26,942 nt of DNA. Origin: Pseudomonadota bacterium (GTDB taxonomy: Bacteria; Pseudomonadota; Alphaproteobacteria; Reyranellales; Reyranellaceae). Below, in pieces: positions 1 to 5,795 of this stretch (positions within the stretch are counted from its first letter, which is position 1; each line of letters starts with the position of its first letter). The position numbers were made by a program, and so were the translations under genes. The notes under the pieces were generated by a model. The model was not told the DNA's origin. It was given only the letters and a program-made list of their open reading frames with translations, and did no database searches. The stretch covers positions 1 through 26,942 of the forward strand of contig JAEWIV010000297.1 of the NCBI GenBank assembly GCA_023386865.1. The letters are read 5' to 3'.

Positions 1-25
1 GACCTGGAGGTCCGCGCTCCGAAGA

Positions 26-1207
26 CTACTTGTTCAGTTCCTTCATCGCACTGTCCAGACCGCCAAGAGTCAACGGAAACATGCGATTCGAGGTGAGCTG
101 CTGCAGCAATTGAATGGAGGGCGTGTAGCTCCAGTGCCGCTCGGGCACGGGGTTCAGCCACACCATGCTGCGGTAGGTGTCGGCCATGCGCTGGATCCAG
201 ACCTGGCCCGCCTCCTCGTTCCAGTGCTCCACCGAGCCGCCGGGATAGGCGATCTCGTAGGGGCTCATGGAGGCGTCACCGACGAAGATGATCTTGTAGT
301 CGGGCGGGAAGGTGTGGAGAAGCTGCTGCGTCTGATAGGTGTCGACGTGGCGCCGGCGATTGTCCTTCCACAGCTTCTCGTAGAGGCAGTTGTGGAAGTA
401 GAAGAATTCGAGGTGCTTGAACTCCGAGCGCGCCGCCGAGAACAGCTCCTCGCAGACGCGGATATGCGCGTCCATCGAGCCGCCGATGTCGAACAACAGC
501 AGCAGCTTCACCTTGTTGCGCCGCTCCGGGATCATCTTGATGTCGAGATAGCCCGCGTTGCGCGCCGTCGAGCGGATGGTGTCGGGCATGTCGAGCTCGA
601 CCTCGGCGCCCTCGCGCGCGAACTTGCGCAGACGGCGCAGCGCGATCTTGATGTTGCGCGTGCCGATCTCGACCGTGTCGTCGAGGTTCTTGTACTCGCG
701 CTTGTCCCACACCTTGACGGCGCGGCCCTCGCGGTTCTTGTCCTGGCCGATGCGCACGCCCTCGGGATTGAAGCCGTAGGCGCCGAACGGCGAGGTGCCG
801 GCGGTGCCGATCCACTTGCTGCCGCCCTGGTGGCGCTTCTGCTGCTCCTCGAGACGCTTCTTCAGCGTCTCCATGAGCTTCTCCCAGCCACCCATCGCCT
901 CGATCTGGGCCTTCTCCTCGTCGGTCAGGAGCTTCTCGGCGAGCTTGCGCAGCCACTCCTCGGGGATCTCCGCGGTGGCGCCCTCGCCGGCCGGCGCCTC
1001 GAGGCCCTTGAAGACGTGGCCGAACACCTTGTCGAACTTGTCGAGGTTGCGTTCATCCTTCACCAGGATGGAGCGCGACAGATAATAGAAGTCGTCGACG
1101 CTGTAGTCGGCGACGTGTTTGTCCATCGCTTCCATCAGCGCCAGGTACTCCTTGATGGAGACCGGCACCTTGGCCTGGCGCAGCTCGAGGAAGAAGTTGG
1201 TGAACAT
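26..1207 (-). CDS. CoxE-like von Willebrand factor A domain protein
   Basis: The 393-residue cytosolic protein belongs to the VWA_CoxE family. The N-terminal half (about 1-230) has the family's FFLELRQAKVPVSIKEYL opening and a charged helical stretch near 95-130. The VWA domain begins near residue 235 with LLLLFDIGGSM, the position of the metal-binding MIDAS motif. It reads D-I-G-G-S rather than the canonical D-x-S-x-S, so metal binding may be altered. The ATG start has GGAG seven bases upstream. It lies 37 bp downstream of a MoxR ATPase on the same strand. MoxR/VWA pairs are known to act together as chaperone-like systems that mature or insert metal cofactors in partner enzymes. No CO dehydrogenase genes are in the window, so a role in CO oxidation is not supported and the client is unknown. 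Confidence 0.85.
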   Translation of the reverse strand: MFTNFFLELRQAKVPVSIKEYLALMEAMDKHVADYSVDDFYYLSRSILVKDERNLDKFDKVFGHVFKGLEAPAGEGATAEIPEEWLRKLAEKLLTDEEKAQIEAMGGWEKLMETLKKRLEEQQKRHQGGSKWIGTAGTSPFGAYGFNPEGVRIGQDKNREGRAVKVWDKREYKNLDDTVEIGTRNIKIALRRLRKFAREGAEVELDMPDTIRSTARNAGYLDIKMIPERRNKVKLLLLFDIGGSMDAHIRVCEELFSAARSEFKHLEFFYFHNCLYEKLWKDNRRRHVDTYQTQQLLHTFPPDYKIIFVGDASMSPYEIAYPGGSVEHWNEEAGQVWIQRMADTYRSMVWLNPVPERHWSYTPSIQLLQQLTSNRMFPLTLGGLDSAMKELNK

Positions 1208-1244
1208 CGCGTTCTCCGCGGTTCAGTAGACTACTGGCGCTGCC

Positions 1245-2093
1245 CTACTGGCGTTGTTCCCTGCGCGCCATGAAGGCCAGGCGCTCGAAGAGGTGCACGT
1301 CCTGCTCGTTCTTGAGCAGCGCGCCGTGCAGCGGCGGGATCAGCTGCTTGGAGTCCTTGGAGCGCAGCGCCTCGGGCGGCATCTCCTCGACCATCAGCAG
1401 CTTCAGCCAGTCGAGCAGCTCCGACGTCGATGGCTTCTTCTTGAGGCCGGGCACCTCGCGGATGTCGTAGAAGATGTTCAGCGCCTCGCGCAGCAGGTTG
1501 CGCTGCAGGTCGGGGAAGTGGACATCCACGATCTGGGTCATGATCTCGCGATCGGGGAAGCGGATGTAGTGGAAGAAGCAGCGACGCAAGAAGGCGTCGG
1601 GCAGCTCCTTTTCGTTGTTGGAGGTGATCATCACCACCGGACGCTGGACGGCCTTCACGACCTCCTGCGTCTCGTAGACGTAGAACTCCATGCGATCGAG
1701 CTCGAGCAACAGGTCGTTGGGGAACTCGATGTCGGCCTTGTCGATCTCGTCGATCAGCAGCACCGGCCGTTTCTCGGAGGTGAAGGCGTCCCACAGCTTG
1801 CCGCGCTTGATGTAGTTCCTGATGTCCTTGACCCGCTCGTCGCCCAGCTGGCTGTCGCGCAGGCGCGAGACGGCGTCGTACTCGTAGAGACCCTGCTGGG
1901 CCTTGGTCGTCGACTTGATGTGCCATTCGATCAGCGGGGCGCCGATCGCCTTGGCGACCTCATGCGCCAGCACGGTCTTGCCGGTGCCGGGCTCGCCCTT
2001 GATCAGCAGCGGCCGCTGCAGCGCGATCGCGGCGTTCACCGCCACGCGCAGGTCGTCGCTGGCGACATAGGAATCGGTACCAGTAAATTTCAT
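1245..2093 (-). CDS. MoxR-family AAA+ ATPase
   Basis: The 282-residue AAA+ ATPase is of the MoxR/CoxD type. Walker A (GEPGTGKT) lies at about residues 34-41 and Walker B (LLIDEIDKAD) near 100. The sensor-1 segment MITSNNEKELPDAFLRRC follows near 150. The C-terminal part is the family's helical lid. I chose the ATG at 2093 because the product then begins MKFTGTDSYVASDDL, the usual start of this subfamily. A GTG seven codons earlier is in frame but adds unconserved residues, and neither start has a strong ribosome binding site. It precedes the VWA gene by 37 bp and follows the cytochrome b gene by 80 bp on the same strand. It probably remodels an unidentified client together with the VWA protein. 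Confidence 0.88.
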   Translation of the reverse strand: MKFTGTDSYVASDDLRVAVNAAIALQRPLLIKGEPGTGKTVLAHEVAKAIGAPLIEWHIKSTTKAQQGLYEYDAVSRLRDSQLGDERVKDIRNYIKRGKLWDAFTSEKRPVLLIDEIDKADIEFPNDLLLELDRMEFYVYETQEVVKAVQRPVVMITSNNEKELPDAFLRRCFFHYIRFPDREIMTQIVDVHFPDLQRNLLREALNIFYDIREVPGLKKKPSTSELLDWLKLLMVEEMPPEALRSKDSKQLIPPLHGALLKNEQDVHLFERLAFMARREQRQ

Positions 2094-2131
2094 GGTGCAA
2101 AATCCAAGTTTCACGTGTGCTTGAAGATCAC

Positions 2132-2150
2132 CCTAGGGGGCCCCTACCCC
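2132..2150. repeat. GC-rich palindrome between the cytochrome b and moxR genes
   Basis: The 80-bp gap between the cytochrome b stop and the moxR start contains TAGGGG-G-CCCCTA (2134-2146), a 13-bp perfect palindrome followed by a run of C. It could be an operator, or a weak processing or termination stem between two co-directional genes. No U-tract follows it on the minus strand. Confidence 0.35.
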
Positions 2151-2173
2151 CCAAGCAAGGCCGCCAGGACAGG

Positions 2174-2869
2174 TCAGCCAAGCCTCAAGCCGAAGTAGAC
2201 GATGGCTGCGGCCGCGATCAGCAGCGATATCGCCAGCCGGCCCGAGGCGAAGACCAGCCGAGGCCCCGGCTGGCCTGCTTCGGCGATCTGGTCGAGCGCC
2301 TTGCGGCCGGTGAACATGGCACCGATCAGGTTCTGGCGCTTCCACACGAGATAGACGATTGCCGCCAGTACATGCAGCGCGACCAGGAACCAGACGACGT
2401 TCACCCAGAAATGATGGAAGGCGGTGAAGCGGTCGACCCACTTGTCGGGGACCGAGTTGGCGAGCGGGCCGTTGACGGTGCCGAGATCGGTGTCGGCGGC
2501 GAACAGACCGGCGCTCGCCTGTGCCGCGACGGCAAAGATCAACAACAGCACCATGATGCCGCCGATGGGATTGTGGCCGACTTCGTACGTCGGCCGGCCC
2601 GTTACGAAACTCCGCAGATAGACGAACCACGCTGCCGGGCCCTTCACGAAGTTCGAGAAGCGCGCCGTCGTACTGCCGACGAACCCCCAGGCGATGCGGA
2701 ACAACAACAAGGTGAGGATGGCGTAACCGGACCAGAAGTGGATCTTCATCCAATCGCCGCCGGCGCGGCCGGAGAAATACGACGTGGCCAGCAGGACGAC
2801 CAGCGTCCAGTGAAACAGCCGCACCGGCAGATCCCAGACGCGGACGTTCTTGTCGAGCTTGTTGGCCAT
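2174..2869 (-). CDS. Cytochrome b561-family membrane protein
   Basis: The 231-residue integral membrane protein resembles cytochrome b561 / Ni-Fe hydrogenase b-type cytochromes. It opens with VWDLPVRLFHWTLV, the family's first haem-ligand helix, and has further hydrophobic segments near 40-65, 95-120, 145-170 and 210-230. Candidate haem histidines are in RLFHW, IHFWSG, FHHFW and VALHVL. The start at 2869 is supported by AAGGAG upstream (2877-2882) and by the conserved N-terminus; earlier in-frame codons would read through the divergent cytochrome c' gene. It is divergent from the secreted cytochrome c' gene with 150 bp between starts. Cytochrome b561 / cytochrome c' neighbours are common in proteobacteria and suggest electron transfer between a membrane b-haem and a periplasmic c-haem. 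The exact redox role is not known. Confidence 0.85.
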   Translation of the reverse strand: MANKLDKNVRVWDLPVRLFHWTLVVLLATSYFSGRAGGDWMKIHFWSGYAILTLLLFRIAWGFVGSTTARFSNFVKGPAAWFVYLRSFVTGRPTYEVGHNPIGGIMVLLLIFAVAAQASAGLFAADTDLGTVNGPLANSVPDKWVDRFTAFHHFWVNVVWFLVALHVLAAIVYLVWKRQNLIGAMFTGRKALDQIAEAGQPGPRLVFASGRLAISLLIAAAAIVYFGLRLG

Positions 2870-3019
2870 CCAATGTTCTCCTTCTGCGCACCACACGCAG
2901 TCGTGATGGAAGTTTTGCCGCCGGCCCTGTTCGCTTTCGGCCAAACGTCTGCAACAAATACCGCGCCGTCGAGCATGAACTTGCCGACGGTCGCGACCTT
3001 TTTCAAAGGGGATGGATTC

Positions 3020-3472
3020 ATGAGGAAGACTCTGGTTGTGGCGATCGCTGGTGCACTGGCCGCCGGTACGATGGTCGGCGGCGCCACCCTCGCACTTGCA
3101 CAGGCCGACGTGGTCAAGGAACGCCAGGAGAACCGCAAGCAGGCTGCCGCCGCGATGCGCGCCATCAAGGGCGTCGTCGACGCCAAGGGCCCGACCGCAG
3201 GCGCCGTCGAGCATGCCGCCAAGCTCAAGACGCTCGAGGTCGCGTTCGTGAAGTTGTTCCCGGCAGGCTCGGACAAGGACACCAAGGCCCTGCCGGTGGT
3301 GTGGACCGACTGGGCGGGCTTCCAGGCCGCCAACAAGAACGCCGAGGCTGCGTTCGACAAGCTCGCCACGGCCGCCGGATCGGGCAACCAGGAAGCGCTG
3401 GCTGCCGCCTTCGCCGATGCCGGCAAGGCCTGCGGCGCCTGCCACGACAAGTTCCGCGCCAAGGCGAACTGA
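3020..3472 (+). CDS. Cytochrome c' (class II c-type cytochrome), secreted
   Basis: The 150-residue precursor has a Sec signal peptide (MRKT, then a hydrophobic stretch to about residue 27, ending ALA before QADVV). The mature part is a four-helix bundle of the cytochrome c' family. The haem-binding CGACH (residues about 138-142) is close to the C-terminus, as expected for class II. AGGGGA lies a few bases before the ATG. Members bind CO or NO or act as periplasmic electron carriers; which applies here cannot be told. The gene is divergent from the cytochrome b561 gene and ends in a strong intrinsic terminator. Its length is normal and nothing is missing. Confidence 0.9.
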   Translation: MRKTLVVAIAGALAAGTMVGGATLALAQADVVKERQENRKQAAAAMRAIKGVVDAKGPTAGAVEHAAKLKTLEVAFVKLFPAGSDKDTKALPVVWTDWAGFQAANKNAEAAFDKLATAAGSGNQEALAAAFADAGKACGACHDKFRAKAN

Positions 3473-3496
3473 TCGCCAGCGCCAATCGAAGCAAAG

Positions 3497-3523
3497 GCGG
3501 CGACCTTCGGGTCGCCGCTTTTT
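3497..3523 (+). terminator. Intrinsic terminator of the cytochrome c' gene
   Basis: A 9-bp perfect stem (GCGGCGACC / GGTCGCCGC) closes a TTCG tetraloop and is followed by TTTTT, starting 24 bases after the cytochrome c' stop codon. Confidence 0.9.
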
Positions 3524-3543
3524 CCTTGCCGAAACACAGGAAA

Positions 3544-3659
3544 GGCCGGTCGTCTGGGGAACGACCGGCCTCCTGTCAGCCCCGTGGCTGGGTGGGTGGG
3601 TAAGACGAAGCCTTGGGTGTGGGAAGGGCGGCTTCGCCTTGGTGGCTTGTTAGGCCACC
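3544..3659 (-). ncRNA. Three-hairpin C-rich-loop RNA element, copy A (3' region of tetR)
   Basis: On the minus strand, in order: hairpin 3 (3659-3641, GGTGGC/GCCACC), hairpin 2 (3636-3606, CGAAGCC/GGCTTCG, 17-nt loop rich in CCC) and hairpin 1 (3570-3544, a 10-bp stem GGCCGGTCGT/ACGACCGGCC with loop TCCCCAG), then UUUC. A small stem (CAGCC/GGCTG, 3577-3590) lies between hairpins 2 and 1. Hairpin 3 overlaps the tetR stop codon, so the element could be the 3' UTR and terminator of tetR or an sRNA released from it. A second copy at 4677-4788 keeps all three stems. The hairpin 3 stems differ by a compensatory T-A to C-G change, which favours a conserved RNA fold. Function and active strand are inferred, not shown. 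Confidence 0.5.
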
Positions 3660-4300
3660 GCCACGGGCTGGTTGGGAACTGTGAGCGCCTGCAGGACGAT
3701 AGCCTCGGCCGTGAACCGCCAAGTGCGCGATGCGTGGAAAGGCGAGAGGCGAAGCTGCTCGCGCATATTCATCCAGCTATCGAGACCGAAAGCGAGATCG
3801 AGCGAGTCGAGCACGAGGTCACGCGACCCGGGATCGAGATTGCCGAGCTCGGTCGAGAACCATACTGCCAGGCGCTCGCGCAGGAGCTTGCGGAGTTGCG
3901 CGACCCCGAGGCCGACGGCCGGCGCCACGCTGCGAACGCGCTCGGCGAAGTGCCATACCGGCAGCCACTCCTCGAAGAGCTGGGCGCGATCGGAGACCAG
4001 CAGTTCGATCCGGTTGGACAACGGCGCCCCCGCATCGACCGGGCGATTGCGATCGAACGCGCGACTGACCGCGAGATCGAAGGCCGCCGCGTACAGATCG
4101 GCAAGACTGGTGAAGTGCTGGAACAGGGCCCGGCTGGACACGCCTGCGATGGTGGCGATTGCAGCCGACGTCGGCTCGACATCGCCGGCCTGGATCAGAT
4201 CCAGGGTGGCTTGGATGAGAGCCTGCCGCGTACGCAGGCCCCGCACGATGCGGCCGTCCTGCGAACGAGAGACGTCTATCGGGAATCCGACAATTTTCAT
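3650..4300 (-). CDS. TetR/AcrR-family transcriptional regulator
   Basis: The 216-residue regulator has an N-terminal TetR helix-turn-helix at about residues 22-68. It includes TRQALIQATLDLI and the recognition-helix region IAGVSSRALFQHFTSLADLY, followed by a divergent all-helical ligand domain. The ligand is unknown. No clear ribosome binding site precedes the ATG at 4300. A strong AGGAGG upstream instead serves a three-codon frame at 4348-4337, in frame with tetR but closed by stops. The gene lies between two same-orientation copies of a structured repeat, and no co-transcribed target gene is adjacent, so its targets cannot be deduced. The upstream 17-bp motif, also found at the XRE gene, may control it. 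Confidence 0.82.
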   Translation of the reverse strand: MKIVGFPIDVSRSQDGRIVRGLRTRQALIQATLDLIQAGDVEPTSAAIATIAGVSSRALFQHFTSLADLYAAAFDLAVSRAFDRNRPVDAGAPLSNRIELLVSDRAQLFEEWLPVWHFAERVRSVAPAVGLGVAQLRKLLRERLAVWFSTELGNLDPGSRDLVLDSLDLAFGLDSWMNMREQLRLSPFHASRTWRFTAEAIVLQALTVPNQPVAVA

Positions 4301-4336
4301 ATTGAAACCAATAGAATAAGAATTGCTTTAATCTAG

Positions 4337-4362
4337 CTACCTTAACATGGGGTTAACCTCCT
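4337..4362 (-). promoter_or_regulatory. Strong Shine-Dalgarno with a three-codon leader ORF upstream of tetR
   Basis: On the minus strand AGGAGG (4362-4357) is followed after eight bases by ATG TTA AGG TAG (4348-4337), a perfect initiation site for a peptide M-L-R. It is in the tetR frame, 16 codons before the tetR ATG, with TAG and TAA stops between. It may be a regulatory leader, or the relic of an older start. Confidence 0.45.
4342..4356. promoter_or_regulatory. CtrA-type box candidate (TTAA-N7-TTAA)
   Basis: TTAA-CATGGGG-TTAAC matches the full alphaproteobacterial CtrA consensus TTAA-N7-TTAA exactly. It overlaps the leader ribosome binding site and start codon. Only a half-site (TTAA at 4913-4916) is kept in the second module copy. 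Confidence 0.4.
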
Positions 4363-4368
4363 GTAAGT

Positions 4369-4385
4369 TGCAAAAATGCATATCT
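4369..4385. promoter_or_regulatory. 17-bp conserved motif, copy 1 (upstream of tetR)
   Basis: TGCAAAAATGCATATCT contains the palindrome TGCA-AAAA-TGCA. Near-identical copies are at 4941-4957 and 11891-11907, all in the same orientation relative to the minus-strand transcription unit that follows. It probably forms a regulator binding site or promoter element; the binding protein is not identified. Confidence 0.5.
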
Positions 4386-4567
4386 TGGCTTTTTCATACC
4401 CGATGTTTGCGGCATTTCTTTGATCGAGATAGACAGTTTTGGGTAATCTAACATGGCCCAACCAACGCCACGGCCGGTGCCGGCGTTGCCGTTTCCCTGA
4501 ATTTTTTGCATGGGTCAATCCGTAGGCGGGAGCGCCCTGTGGAAATCAGGACGAAACGAGATGAGAT

Positions 4568-4656
4568 GCCTGATCGCACCTCATTCGCTCGCACCGGGGA
4601 TTGCGTGTTGCAGGAGGCGCTATCGTCTCAGCTGAGTCCAGCTGAGCGCATCAGGC
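4568..4656. ncRNA. Possible structured RNA closed by a long-range stem
   Basis: GCCTGATCGC (4568-4577) pairs with GCGCATCAGGC (4646-4656) with one bulge. Inside are CAGCTG repeats able to form a nested hairpin (4628-4646) enclosed by GCGCT/AGCGC arms on the minus strand. I recognise no Rfam family. Strand and expression are unknown, and the structure could be fortuitous. Confidence 0.3.
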
Positions 4657-4676
4657 TCTATCCCTGAAATATGAAA

Positions 4677-4788
4677 GGCCGGTCGCTTGGGGAACGACCG
4701 GCCTTCCTTAGGAGCCCGCCTGGGTGTGGGGTATCGAAGCCTTGGGTGTGTGGGAAGGGGGCTTCGACAAAGCGGCTTGGGGGGCCGC
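4677..4788 (-). ncRNA. Three-hairpin C-rich-loop RNA element, copy B
   Basis: This is a second copy of the element at 3544-3659. Minus-strand order: hairpin 3 (4788-4772, GCGGC/GCCGC, loop CCCCCAA), hairpin 2 (4767-4734, an 8-bp stem around TCGAAGCC/GGCTTCGA, loop with CCC runs) and hairpin 1 (4703-4677, a 9-bp stem GGCCGGTCG/CGACCGGCC, loop containing TTCCCC), then UUUC. No protein gene precedes it on the minus strand after motif copy 2 (4941-4957), so it could be a free-standing small RNA of about 250 nt. On the plus strand the same loops would show GGGGA and GGGAAGG. The terminator-like end favours the minus strand. Confidence 0.5.
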
Positions 4789-4940
4789 CGGCGGGCTATC
4801 TGGATCTCTCTGGTATCGGGCGCGCCAAGTAGAAAGCGCTGCCAATCTCGTGGGGGAAAGTCCTTTCAGTTATGAACTATGACTAGCAATGACCGTCTCT
4901 AATGAAGGCAACTTAACAAATGGGTGCCGCCTCCGTCATC

Positions 4941-4957
4941 TGCAAAAGTGCATATCT
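4941..4957. promoter_or_regulatory. 17-bp conserved motif, copy 2
   Basis: TGCAAAAGTGCATATCT differs from copy 1 at one position. On the minus strand it is followed by GGAGG at 4933-4929 but no ATG. It lies about 150 bp upstream of RNA element copy B. Confidence 0.5.
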
Positions 4958-5096
4958 GGTGCTGGACCGAAGCCCGATTTTACTAGGTTTTGCTGCCTCT
5001 CCATGAACGTAGATAGTCGAAAAAGGGTGCCTAGAACAAGTCGATAAAGGATCAAAATCCGGAATTCCCATTATATTACAAGAACTTGTCTTGGAG

Positions 5097-5183
5097 TTAG
5101 TTGCATCTGCAGGGATCGCGCGACTGCAAATTTGCCCTGACGTGCAAGGGGTCCGGCAACTTCCAAGTCCAGTCGAACCACAT
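5097..5183 (-). CDS. Possible 28-residue tryptophan-rich small protein or leader peptide
   Basis: The ATG at 5183 is preceded by TGGAGGG (5193-5187) with a short three-base gap. The frame encodes 28 residues beginning MWFDWTWKLPDP, with three Trp in the first seven and two Cys near the end. It lies on the minus strand upstream of motif copy 2 and RNA element copy B. A clustered-Trp leader recalls attenuation peptides, but no tryptophan gene follows, so it may be chance. Confidence 0.25.
   Translation of the reverse strand: MWFDWTWKLPDPLHVRANLQSRDPCRCN
5125..5136. promoter_or_regulatory. Palindrome related to the 17-bp motif core
   Basis: TGCAAATTTGCC contains the perfect palindrome GCAAATTTGC and matches TGCA-N4-TGCA with one mismatch. 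It is about 170 bp upstream of the first Sel1 gene. It may be another site for the same regulator; the evidence is weak. Confidence 0.25.
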
Positions 5184-5303
5184 AGTCCCTCCAGTTGATT
5201 CCAGCCGGACGGATCGTGCTTTAGAGGTCTGTTTCGGCCTTATTTCCATGCTAGAGGCAACCCGACATCGGTCATCAAGTGCGCCTTTGGGGAGTGCTTT
5301 ATC

Positions 5304-5795
5304 GTGCAATCTGTTCGTTGCCATCGTGGCCTGCTTGCTCTTTCAGGCGCCGCTCTTCTCATGCTGGCGCAACCGGCCGCAGCGGGCATGGAGGAAGCGG
5401 TCAAGGCGATGCAGGCCGGCGACATGGCGACTGCGGAGAAGGAACTGCAGGTGCTGGTAAAGGAGCGCGATCCGCGAGCGCAGTTCTTCGCCGGCCTCTA
5501 TATCTACGGAAATCCCGATTCGAAATTCTACGACGTCAACAAGGCGACGCCGATGCTGCTCGATGCCGCCGAGCGCGGCTACGTGCCGGCCATGCTGCCG
5601 ATCGCCGGCGCCTACGCCGAGGGAAAGGGCGTGCCTAAGAGCCTTTACGAAGCCTACAAATGGGTGGCGATCGCCGAGCGCTGGCATGGACCCGTCTCAC
5701 CGCAAGCCTACGAGCAGCTTTCACGCGACATGAAGCCGGACGAGATCGAGAAGGCCAAGGCGGCCGCCGCGGCTTATACGTTCAAGACCAAATGA
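5304..5795 (+). CDS. Secreted Sel1-repeat protein
   Basis: The 163-residue protein has a GTG start and GGGGAG about ten bases upstream. The N-terminus (MQSVRCHRGLLALS, then a hydrophobic core) is a signal peptide, probably cleaved after QPAAA near residue 27. Tetratricopeptide/Sel1-like helices follow: an AMQAGDMATAEKEL segment, then ATPMLLDAAERGYVPAMLPIAGAYAEGKGVPKSLYEAYKW spread over roughly residues 75-115. Such solenoids bind partner proteins in the periplasm or envelope; the partner is unknown. Its stop overlaps the next gene's start (ATGA), so the two Sel1 genes are translationally coupled. Confidence 0.75.
   Translation: MQSVRCHRGLLALSGAALLMLAQPAAAGMEEAVKAMQAGDMATAEKELQVLVKERDPRAQFFAGLYIYGNPDSKFYDVNKATPMLLDAAERGYVPAMLPIAGAYAEGKGVPKSLYEAYKWVAIAERWHGPVSPQAYEQLSRDMKPDEIEKAKAAAAAYTFKTK

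Larger units (their letters stand above)
4301..5303. other. 1-kb mostly non-coding region between tetR and the Sel1 genes
   Basis: No conserved protein gene is recognisable here, and the composition is visibly less GC-rich than its surroundings. It holds the tetR upstream region with leader ORF, CtrA-like box and motif copy 1. An inverted repeat at 4464-4489 (CAACGCC/GGCGTTG) follows, with a T-run about 11 bases downstream. Further on are a possible structured RNA (4568-4656), RNA element copy B (4677-4788), motif copy 2 (4941-4957), a possible 28-codon ORF (5097-5183, minus) and an inverted repeat GTCCGGC/GCCGGAC (5151-5157 / 5204-5210). The region looks like a tandem copy of the tetR module whose regulator gene is missing. 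Confidence 0.6.

Noticed and set aside
2094..2114. GTG start at 2114 for the MoxR gene
   Set aside because: The added seven residues are not conserved in the family; the ATG at 2093 gives the standard N-terminus.
3544..3659. CsrA/RsmA sponge RNA on the plus strand (GGA in hairpin loops)
   Set aside because: GGA-containing loops exist on that strand, but no T-run ends the transcript and the minus strand has the terminator-like end.
4369..4385. Sigma-54 promoter reading of the TGCATTTTTGCA core
   Set aside because: The -24 GG is missing and GC-to-GC spacing is six, not ten.
3541..4960. Mobile element with direct-repeat ends around tetR
   Set aside because: No transposase or integrase and no target-site duplication; the repeats are structured RNA-like elements in one orientation.
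5165..5185. T-arm-like sequence (GGTTCGACT on the minus strand)
   Set aside because: No acceptor, D or anticodon arms can be drawn around it, so it is not a tRNA.
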